A program made the translations under genes and the position numbers. The notes under the pieces were generated by a model that was given only the letters and a program-made list of their open reading frames with translations, searched no databases and was not told where the DNA came from. From the NCBI GenBank assembly GCA_003049465.1, contig PYSS01000128.1, forward strand, positions 2,347 through 66,346: 64,000 bases of DNA, in the 5' to 3' direction. The first letter of the stretch is position 1. Each line of letters opens with the position of its first letter. The DNA is from Magnaporthiopsis rhizophila. Lineage: Eukaryota; Ascomycota; Sordariomycetes; Magnaporthales; Magnaporthaceae. Shown piece by piece: positions 34,579-43,960 of the stretch.

Positions 34579-35337
34579 AAAGAAGAGAAAAAGGCAGGGC
34601 AAAAAAAGCCAAATGTAGAAGTCATAAATGCGTCTCGTAGTCATCCAGTGCCCGGCTGCGAGCCAAAGGCAGATTATGCAAAAGGAAAACAAAAGAAGAA
34701 AAAGACAAAAGGAAAAAGGTTGGTCGAATAGTCTGCGGGCCACTGCGCCTCCCGGCGAAGCGGCTCCATACAAAGCATTGAAAGAGCAGAAAGAATCCTC
34801 TGGGGGCTTTGGTGGCGGTAGAAAAGAAAATAATCTCCAGTCCACCAGGAAACATGCAAAACCGGGTATGGTGGCTCCCCATACCCACACGCCTTTTTGC
34901 CCAATATGCGTCCATCATGAATAATGCATGAATCCACGACTCCATGTCGAAAATGTTGGTACACGTATGCATTTCCAAAAAGAACAAGGAAGAAAAAAGA
35001 AAGAGACAAAAGAAAATGGCGAAGAAAGAGTGTGAGCCATCAAGGCGATCAAGACAGAGGCTTATTAAGGTAAACGCCAAAGGCGAGATAGATGACGAGA
35101 AAGAGGAAAAAAAAAAGGAGAGGTGTCGGTGGTCAAGGCAGAAAGAAAAGTCTTTCCAAGATGATTAGTCGAGCCTGACCATGGGGACAAGGTCGCCCGC
35201 GGTCAGACTCGTGGCTTTGTCGTTGGTGTTTCTGTCGGTGTTGAGCGTTGGTGCTGATCGCTGTAGGCTATATGCAGCGTCCTCGTCGGCAAGCAATCGA
35301 GCCGTATCGAGTCAGTCACGTTGGGTGCGGCTCGTAC
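33718..35337. other. Intergenic region BFA1 (3') / ATG18 (5')
   Basis: 1.6 kb with a CTACCTAGGTACC motif near 34427, a 35-nt poly-A at 34542-34576, and a strongly purine-rich plus strand from 34577 to 35160 (the pyrimidine-rich 3' flank of BFA1). No coding exon supported. Confidence 0.65.
34542..34576. repeat. Poly-A homopolymer, 35 nt
   Basis: Uninterrupted run of 35 A after GTGGAAAAGAT. It could be a simple homopolymer or the tail of an old retroposed fragment. No target duplication was recognised. Confidence 0.9.
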
Positions 35338-38300
35338 TTATTGCTGGGCACCAAGGACAATGTCTCGGATGCTCCAGCGCCAGGCGTCGCGGTCGCGAGG
35401 CTGAGGGCTCAGCCACTGTTCGCACTTCTTGCGCCATTTGGCCTCCTCCTCGCGTTGTCGGCGGACGAATTCTGGCCCCACATCGAACTCTTCCCCAACC
35501 ATCCAGTCGTCCTTGATGTCGCTCATGCGGCCGCCCTGTCCCCCCTCGGCCGACTTCGCCGCCGTATCCTCCAGGTCTGGAATGTCCTTGAACACGTCGT
35601 CTTCGTCGTCGAGCGCATTGAAGCCGTCCAACGCGTCTTGACCAGCGTCGTTCTTGCCGCTGCTAGGCGGTCCAATTTTCAGCCAGCACATGTTCTGCGG
35701 ATCGAAAACCATGCCGCCAACAACTTGCACGCCCTTGGTCGCCCCAATAGGCGTTATTAGCGCCGGTCGTGGCGTCGCGTTCTCCTTATCCCTGACCAGG
35801 TACGCAGGAACAGATGCGGTGGATGGTGACGACGCAGGGGCGTCAAATGCACCCAGGGCGTTCTCGTTGCCCTCCCAGCGATATGTATCTGGGTTGTATA
35901 CCATACCCTTGACAACTGTGATGTCGTCATACTGCATGTCAGCAATCCCATGTTGGAGCCAAATCAAGCAGGAAAGAGAAAGAAACACGTACCCTTGGAG
36001 TCCTTGGAAGGGTTAAGGTTCGAGATTAGGTAGGGCTTCAGCTGCGGTGGTCGCTTGGTCGCCTTCTTGGGCGATCGTGTAGTTCCTGAACCGTGTACGG
36101 TATTGAAGTTGGTCCGCGTCGACAGCTGGGCAACCCGCTGCGTCGTCAACGGTGCCAAAGGGCCGTTCGAGGGCGCCCGCTGGGCCAGAGACGTTTCCCG
36201 CGCGATTCTACTTGCGGCTGTGTCTCTGGCAAACCGTGGCGTGAAGTCGGCCCTTGCGGGCGAGTATGGGGAGGATAGTGAGGGGGAGGGTGTGGTGGTC
36301 CGGTCGGGCAAGATATTCTGGTACATCTTACTCCTCAATTGGGCCTTGGATCCATTGGTTGGTTGCCTCATGTATCGTGCTTCAGCCTGAGCGGACGTCG
36401 CCAGGTCGTCAAAGCCATCCAGCTCATGGCCATCGCCAAAGTTCCGTTGTCGCTTGGGCTTGCTCAGCTGTTGCCATGTTTTGTCCTGCGTAAATCTCTC
36501 GGCGGCACGAAACCTCTTGGACGGACTAGGAGATCTTACAGTGGACCTCGACACAGCGCGGGACGAAGGCCTGAGGTCCACTGTGACGTCCGAATCCTGC
36601 CGACGGAGCGTCCGGGCGCTCTTGCTGGTGATGTGGTGAGACTGCGACTGGATCGAGCCGCCAGCAAGAAACGGAACTGGGTTCTTCCGCGCCTGCGCGG
36701 CAGCGCTCTCATGGCCAGCACGAGCCCGCTCAACAGGCGTCTTGGGCCGCATATGTGAGGACCCAGGGCGACCATGACCGTCTGTCCGTGAAGGGGGCCG
36801 CTCATAGCCACGTGATGCGAGAGGCCGGGCGGCTGGGGACTGAGCAGCTTTCATCATTGGTAGTGAGCGCTTAAGTCGCAAGAGTTGCGCGTTTGTCGTC
36901 GTGGGTCCGTCGCGGAGAGACATGCCAGGTGTCTTCTGGCCGACGTCTTTTCTGCGAGGGGTTGCTGGCGGTAGCAACTGGCCGTGAGACGGCGTCGTGG
37001 GCGTGTGCACACTAGTGATAGATGACTGAGCAGAATGACCGATCCTCGACTGCGACCTCTGGGTTCGAGGCAGTATCGGCCCGCCGCTCTCAGACACGGG
37101 CTCCAGAGACGTTGATGTGTGGGTCCTCTCATGTCCCATCATTGGACGCGGCAGACGAGATGTAATAGTCGCCATTGGCTTGTTGGTAAAGGTGATGGAG
37201 ACGGCGGTCTTGGGCCGAGTGGGACTCGCCGACCTCGCGTCCTTGAGCTTAATGTTACGGTGGAGAGTGAGCTTTCCGCTATCGTAAACCTCGCCATTTC
37301 CAATCTCAAGGCCGCTCAGGAAGTCTTCATGGTCTGCCTCGGCGCGGGAAGTAGGGGTGGGAAGCGACGCGGTGGCTTCCGGCGGCAGCTGTGGCAACTC
37401 AACCGGTCGCTCGGGTGAGGTACTTTGTCGCCGCTTCTTCAACCTTTCCGTGAAGTCCAATGGGCCCTCGGGGAGAACCAACCCATCCATGGCCTCATCT
37501 TCGCTCTCGGCAGTCAGAGAGCTAGCTATGCTGGGACTTAGGGCGGAGACTGAGGAGCTGCGGTTTGAGCGCCCATCTCGGCGAGTGCCTCCAAATCTGG
37601 TTCCGAGGCTCCCCTCGCCCCAGTCAAAGTCCTCGATTGTGTTGAGTGGTGAGGTCTTGGGAATGTCTCTGCGGGTGGACAGTTTCAGCTTGCCGTCGGA
37701 AGGAAGCTCCAAGCCGAACTCGACATCATCTTCACCCTCATTTTTACGTGGGGTTGGGGGCGTTATCATGGAAACAGGTTTGGGCGGCCGTGTCTTGGGG
37801 ACCTTGATGGTTGCGCCACCATCGCCAAAGAAGTCGTCGTCTTCATCCTCGTTATCCCTATACTTGTCGAGATTCACATCGCTACAAAGGACGTTGCCCA
37901 CTCGGGACTTTGGATCGGGTTGAGGGGCGGTGGCGGCGGACGGCCTCATTGTCTTTACGGGACTCGTCTGCGTGCTGCTGACTTGGCGCAGGACGTCGGG
38001 GAAGCGAGAAGCGTCCTGGGGCTTGATACGAAGCGCCTGGCCCGGCTCTGGCAGCTCCAAGTCGTCATCCCAATCCTCTTGGATGATCTTTTTGATCTTG
38101 CGCCCGCCTAGCCTCTTGATAGTGCCGCCCATGAGAGCTGAAGGTGTAATGTTCTGGGGAAGCGGGATCCCAGCGTTGGCGGCGGCCGCGATGGCGTCCA
38201 TTGTCGCTTTCTCGTCGTCGTCGGGTATTTGCAGGCATTTTTCCTCGCCCTGAAGAGATTCGCGCTCCGAGCGGAAGGATGACTGGGAGTCGCGCCGGTT

Positions 38301-38432
38301 GACGTAGCTGGTTGCATTGGAGCCACCGCTCCGGAACGTCAGGTCGTCATCGATAAGGAAATCTTCGTCGTCCCAGTTCTCGAGCTCAGCGGCGGGCGCC
38401 GGGGGGCGCGGCTTTAGCCTGAGTGTTTCCAT
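35338..38432 (-). CDS. BFA1: Mitotic-exit/septation GAP subunit BFA1 (Byr4)
   Basis: Orthologue of S. pombe Byr4 / S. cerevisiae Bfa1, the scaffold of the two-component GAP (with Bub2/Cdc16) that keeps the Tem1/Spg1 GTPase inactive at spindle pole bodies. Exons 38432-35993 and 35915-35338 join in phase to 1005 residues. The N-terminus has the acidic Byr4 box NWDDEDFLIDDDLTFR. The middle is long, Ser/Pro/Arg-rich and disordered. The C-terminal GAP-scaffold repeats are GMVYNPDTYRWEGNENAL and GGMVFDPQNMCWLK, followed by DEDDVFKDIPDL and a Trp-rich end. The intron GTACGTG...CACAG gives KVVKGMVYNP. METLRLKPRPP was taken as the start. The frame stays open upstream to 38720, but that part has no family resemblance. 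Confidence 0.9.
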
Positions 38433-40154
38433 TGAGAGGTCGCGTGTCGAAAGGACCAGCCAGGACGGTGGTATGTAGATGGAAGCGCAAAGCGTCGTTT
38501 CGGGGGTATTTACAGCGACGCAGAAAGGCAAGATCAATTGTGAAGATTCATAGTCGACAGCAATGACCTCGACGGCCAGACAGCATCGCTTGGAGAGGTT
38601 CGTGTAATTGGTGTGAGACGGGCAAGGGGGTTGGGTTCGCTTTGTCGAAAATTTGCTAACCAAGCCTAATTCGGTCCAGGACTCGCGGTCGTGCGCCACG
38701 CGGAGAAGCCTTTGGTCCAACGGGTCCCAGGGAGAGCTTCCTTTAGTTTGTCGTCAGCGCGATTGTGGTAGCCGATGCGATGGATGTTTGCTCGGATGTG
38801 GCGAAAGGGGCTGCAGATTGGGATGGAGCGGAAATGGTATGGCGAACAGGTCGTCGGGGTCGAATTGAGTTGGCTGCTTTTTGGGTGGCCAGCGGTCGCA
38901 GGCTGCGCTTCCAGAGTCGAAAACTCGCGTCAAGTCGTGCGACAAAACCCCGTGCCAGCGACCAAAGTCTGGCAGGATGTCGGGAGGGCGATCAACCGAG
39001 CCAGGAACTGGAACACCGAGAGACACAGAGTAAAAAAAGGATCAAAATAAACCGGAAGCGGCGCAAGTAATCAAATTAATCCGCAACAGATAAAATGAAT
39101 TATAGACCGGAATGGAGATGCACAAAAAATTTCGGGACGCTGACGACAATTGAATTGCTGGGATTGCTGGGGAGGACGGGAGAGGGGGCCTATGAAGTGA
39201 AAGAGGTCGGGCTCCTGTGGGACTGGGACTGGGTGGCTGGTGGTTGCTACAGTGGACCGCCCCAGGACAAAGTGGGCCTGAATCGTGCAGGCCGCGCCAA
39301 TAATCTGTGCGCACGTTCAAGGGCCACCCAGCATCAAGGTACCCGCCGTCTGTGCTAGCGGCTCCTAACGTTGGAACACCTGCAGCTGCAGCCAGCACGC
39401 ATAGCAGCAGGACGCGAGGTGGGCGCGAAAAACACGCGTGCGCTGGCAGCGCTGCGCCTTTGCATGGGTAAGTGGCACCCTGACGCGCACGAAACAAATG
39501 CACGGGATGCTGCGCAGGTCCGCTGCAAGTGCTCGGTGGGAAAAGAACAACCTAGCATTCGGATGCCCATGGTAACACGTCGCGTTGGGCATGGTAGCAG
39601 CGCATTTTGTCCCCTTCCAGCACATTTCCAGCATCGGGTTCTTGCAATTCCAGCTTTCGAGTTTGTTTCGAAAATTTGGGCTCGAGCCTCTGACTTACTA
39701 GCCACGGTATAACTAGAGCAGGCAGACCTCCATATTAGCGTCAACCACTCGTCTTGGCCAGATTACACCCATCTTTGTCAATTAACGAAAAAGCAACCTG
39801 AGGCCAAGACGGGAGTTGTTGCGTCCTGTGAGATTGAGCGGAACCAGTGGGTGGCGTCATTCTGGGGTCTTCATTTCCCCACAAACAGGCAGCTAGGGTC
39901 CGTAATTATAGGCAGCCTTGTGGCCCGTCCCTTGCTAGGTTGCTTTGATATTCACTCGTCTCCTCTTCGCCTCGAGCCCCATCTTTTGCTTTCTCTTTCC
40001 GTTTGGACCACCTTTATAAATATCACCGCGCGGTCAAGAACAAGTCACGCTGTTTCATCCAGTCCTCGGACCGATTCCCGTTCCACCCTCACACTGGGCG
40101 ATTACACGCCAGAGCCGGCATCTCTCGTTTGTTATCCTTTTGCGAGAATATCAA
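38433..40154. other. Divergent promoter region BFA1 / XRCC4-like gene
   Basis: 1.7 kb between divergent genes. Short open frames near 39100-39700 overlap on both strands with random composition. No gene supported. Confidence 0.65.
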
Positions 40155-41575
40155 ATGCCCCTCACGCACGTTCTGAGGATCGCCCGCTCGGACGGCGAGG
40201 GCTCGTCATTCGTGTTGGTCCATGTAACTCCCTCGCCAACCAAGAACGCAAAACCGCTCGACGTCAAGCTGGTGGCCACCGAGGGCGAAAATCCTTACGT
40301 CGTGGCCTGTAAGCAACCCCTCAAAAGTCCTTCTTAATGTCTGTTTCCTGCGAGCCATCCTACCCATGGAACGGCGATCGGCCCCGCGCCGCCAAGGATG
40401 ATCCCTGACTACCCGTATTTGGTGCGTTTCAGAACTTGACATGCCCGCGGGAGCTTGTTGGCTGACCCCACGCATCTCACGCCCAACCCTGCTCAGTGCA
40501 ACACGGTGTCATCGCGGACCTGAAGGTTTCTGGAAGCCCATGCTCATCCAGCGAGTGGGAACACATCCTTGAATCAGTGCTCTTGGAGCGCCAGGTCCTA
40601 GACGACGTCCAGCTCACAGCCGCTGTACAGTCTGATCGGGTCCAGATCACCATCCGCAAGAAAGCTCAGGGCATCACGGTCAGTGCCTGCCGATCCCAGG
40701 CTCTGCCGGCCGCGGTCATAGCCGGTGAGGATCGTAGTCTGGTGGCTGACCACAGGCCAGCTGCATGGCCGGCTGGCGTTTAGCAACGTCTCGGCACCAT
40801 AACACTGCAGAAGGACGAGGATGAGGAAGACAGCGACGTGACCCAGTGGTGTGGCATCGCCATCGAATCTCGGGAGGAGCTGAAAGGAGAGCTTGCGTCC
40901 GTTAGGGCCAAAGCTCAGGAGCTCGAACAGGCCGTCTCCGCGCTCAGTGGGCAGCTCGAGGAGCTAATCAACGCCAAGCGCGACCATGAAGCGACACTGC
41001 TCGACAAGTTCCGGCTCCTTGTCAACGAAAAGAAAGCCAAGATCCGCGAGCAGCAGGATATTATCAGGCACGCCAACCTCAACGCGGACGCTCTGGCGCC
41101 AGCCCAGTCAAGCCCAGATCATAGCCCCAACCGAGCCCGCGCGCCAGGGTCGTCGCGCCGCTCCAAGCGGAAGACACCAGCCGATCAGACAGGCAGCCGT
41201 GAAGATGACGGCAACAATGACGACACCCCCCAAGATATGGAAGTAGACTCCCCGCCAGAGACTGAGCTCAAGGACAATAACAGCGTTGGTGGTTCTGAGG
41301 ACCAGCAAACCACGGATGGCGACAGCGATGCCACCGCGAGCGAACCCGACGACCTCGCTGTGGATCAGGAGAAAACAGATGACAGGAAGCAAAAACAGGG
41401 GGACTCGTCCAATGCCCAGGAGGCGAAACGGTCACTAAAGTCGCCATCGCCACCCCCGCCTCGACACACCAACCCATTGGCGACGCGCAGTCAACGCTCG
41501 GCATACAAAGCACCGATAAAGCCGCCGGCTCTAGCTGATGTAGGGAGTGAGACCGACTCAGATGATGAGTTGTGA
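40155..41575 (+). CDS. XRCC4-like non-homologous end-joining factor (Lif1 family)
   Basis: Likely DNA-ligase-IV partner in double-strand break repair. Exons 40155-40308, 40497-40678 and 40811-41575 give 366 residues in phase. The N-terminal head (residues ~1-125: HVLRIARSDGEGSSFVLVHV, LDVKLVATEGENPYVV, DLKVSGSPCSSSEWEHIL) has the beta-rich XRCC4 layout. A helix follows at about 125-195 (EELKGELASVRAKAQELEQ, then LLDKFRLLVNEKKAKIREQQ), matching the dimerising stalk. The C-terminus is acidic and Ser/Pro-rich with basic patches RRSKRKTP and AYKAPIKPPALADVGSETDS. Assignment rests on this architecture and motifs, not an alignment. Intron 1 (188 bp) is larger than the others here and could hide an alternative exon. 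Confidence 0.8.
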
Positions 41576-42114
41576 TCCAAACTAGAAACACCACATCGGA
41601 GAACTACCGTCTTGTGTTTATCACAGTGTATCCCGGTGAGAACGTACAGATGATAATCGTTGCTGAGGAGGCGCCATCGAACGGGCCATTCGGGAGCAGC
41701 CCGCTTCGGTACTCTTAGAAAGAATACAGGGAAAATTATCACAGCTTGTGACATCTTGTGTATGCTCCTCGGTGTATTCTGCTCCCGTAATATTGTATTC
41801 CAGGCCAATACCACTCGTCCCCCACTTGCACAGGTTCGCTTCATCCTCGTTTTGCTTTCGTGGTCCACTATGTATCTCATGATTCATGTCGAACCGGGCG
41901 GAGTTCAGGGTTAGCTGGGTCTATTTCCGTGGGTCCTGGACGTCATATCCCCTCGACGTAACTCGAGAACTTGTGATATATAGGTATATAGGTACCTACC
42001 AGGCTACCTACCAGGCTACCTACCTACCTACCTAGGTAGGCGCTTCTGGCGAAGCACTCAAAAGGTTTCTGTTCCGATCACGAATTCCCAGTGCAGCGTC
42101 CCAACCAGACAACC
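41576..42114. other. Intergenic region with TACC-rich repeat
   Basis: 539 bp between the XRCC4-like gene and the aldo-keto reductase, both on +. Contains the TACC repeat cluster at 41981-42040. No gene seen. Confidence 0.7.
41981..42040. repeat. TACC/CCTAGG repeat cluster just upstream of the aldo-keto reductase
   Basis: Starts TAGGTATATAGGTACCTACC, then has two copies of AGGCTACCTACC and a run of TACC units ending in the palindrome CCTACCTAGGTAGG. It ends 74 bp before the reductase ATG. Similar shorter motifs recur in other intergenic regions of the window. Confidence 0.85.
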
Positions 42115-43539
42115 ATGAGCTCCGACGCCGCCTCCCACAGGCCAGGTGCATCGGGGGAATGCCCGAAGCGGCCAGGCTCTCTGCCCTACCTGAAATTGAA
42201 CGATGGCCACGAGATCCCCATGGTGAGTTTGTCCGCAGATGCCTGAACCGGACATTCTAGCTGCAGCAAATGTCGTTGACAGGGGTAGCTAACCAGGACA
42301 CCCACACTAGTTGGCCTACGGTAAGAACCTAGGCAGCCGATGTGCCGGCGACTTGCCTACCTCTTTGATCTGGTTTCTGCGTGCCTAAACAGCTCGGGGC
42401 CCGAGACACGCCGGCCAGCACTTCAACCCTCTACATTCCAGAACAAAACTGATCGCAGCTGCGACTAGGATTGGGAACGGCGCTCGTCCGGGGCAAGGAC
42501 GCTGATGAGCCTTCCAAGGAGGTCCTTGAACTAACGAAGCTGGCACTCAAGCTTGGGTTCAACCACCTGGATGGTGCGGAACGTAGGTGCCCGGTGTCCG
42601 CATACCCTTTGGCACCTCTAGGTACGAGCTAACTCTGTAGATTTGCAACAGTCTATCGGAACGAGGAAGAACTCGGGACTGCTATAAAGGAGTCTGGGGT
42701 GCCCCGAGACTCCGTCTTCGTAACGACGAAGGCTGGGTGTAAGTGCCACAAAGCCCCGCCACCGGCGGGTCGATAGCTGGGACTGTAGGTGGTCGGTGCG
42801 AGGAAGGCAACGCCGACGGCAACACCCGGCTACAACAGGCCGGGATGAAAGGCCACTTGAAGAATGCTTCAGCGCATCTCTCGAGCGTCCCGGTCTCGAA
42901 TATGCAGACCTGCACCTGCTGCATTCGCCATTTTGGGCCAAGTCGCCTGCGGAGCTGCAAGCCAAATGGGCAGAGCTTGAGGCAATCAAGGCCAGCGGAC
43001 GGGCGAGGTCCATCGGCGTGTCGAACTTCCTGATCGATCATCCCGAGTCTATCCTCGAAACTGCCAAGGTCCCCCTTGCCATCAACCAGATCGAACTGCA
43101 TCCTTGGCTCCCCCGAACTGAGCTCCTTGCGTACCTTCGCGAGAAGAATATCGCCGTGTCGGCCTACGGGCCGCTCACGGCTGTCATAAAGGCTGACAAG
43201 GGAGGTGCGCTCGAGGAGGCGTATGCCGATCTGGCTAAGAAGTATGGTGTGAGCCCCAGCGAAATTGGGCTGCGTTGGTGTATAGATCAAGGCATCGTTG
43301 CCATCACCACCAGCTCCAACGAAGACCGGATGCGCCAGTATCAAACCAAGGTATGTTGCTTTCCTGTTGTAACCCGAATGTCGAGTCAACGTATCGTGAA
43401 CCCTGGAACTTATACGTAATTCCAGATACCGAGCTTCAAGCCCACGCCCGGGGAGGTCGAGAAAATATCTCAGTTGGGGAGCGAGAAACATTACCGCGGC
43501 TTCTTCGCCAGGTATTTTGCACAGGGTGATAGGCGTTGA
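42115..43539 (+). CDS. Aldo-keto reductase
   Basis: NAD(P)H-dependent carbonyl reductase of the AKR superfamily; substrate unknown. Six exons join in phase: 42115-42222, 42311-42320, 42469-42582, 42652-42738, 42839-43350 and 43426-43539, giving 314 residues. The catalytic tetrad is complete: Asp74 and Tyr79 in HLDGAELYRNEEELG, Lys104 in TTKAG and His135 in LHLLHSP. IGVSNF, NQIELHPWLPR and the cofactor-binding region EIGLRWCIDQGIVAITTSSN follow, as in AKRs. Exon 2 is only 10 nt (TTGGCCTACG), between an ACTAG acceptor and a GTAAGA donor; it supplies LAYG in the conserved IPMLAYGLGT strand. A TACC repeat lies directly upstream. Confidence 0.92.
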
Positions 43540-43960
43540 GGGATCGGTTTCGGAGGCAGGGCCTGAAAAGACGGCCAAATCACAGCAAAATTTCAATGTC
43601 TATGACGCGGTAGCAAATCGTCAAAGTAGCCATGCATCTGTTGTGACGTACATATGAACAACCCCGCCGAAAATGATCGTACCGCCTCAGGCGCCGAAAT
43701 CCGGAATCGACACTCTTCGAGAATTTCAACAGAGGCGAATTACCAATTCATCGGGATTAAGTGATGACGAGAGTTGCCCCGCCGGGATCTTGTGGCCGTG
43801 ACGAATACCCTCCACTAATTGGACGTAGAAAACGACGGAAGAAGGGGATAGAAAACGACGGAAGAAGGGGATAGAAAGAAAGAACAAATACCTAGGTAGC
43901 CAGCTAGGCGCCCAGAGGACATGAACGAATCGCCAAACTCCTTCAACCTCCCTCCTACTC
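43540..43960. other. Intergenic region with 23-bp tandem duplication
   Basis: 421 bp between the reductase and SelO. Holds a tandem duplication at 43826-43871 and a TACCTAGGTAG motif near 43891. No gene. Confidence 0.7.
43826..43871. repeat. 23-bp perfect tandem duplication
   Basis: The unit beginning TAGAAAACGACGGAAGAAGG occurs twice back to back, followed by the start of a third copy (TAGAAA). It lies about 90 bp upstream of the SelO ATG. Confidence 0.9.

Noticed and set aside
38433..38720. N-terminal extension of BFA1 in the open upstream frame
   Set aside because: Extension sequence is unlike the family; METLRLKPRPP directly precedes the conserved Byr4 box.
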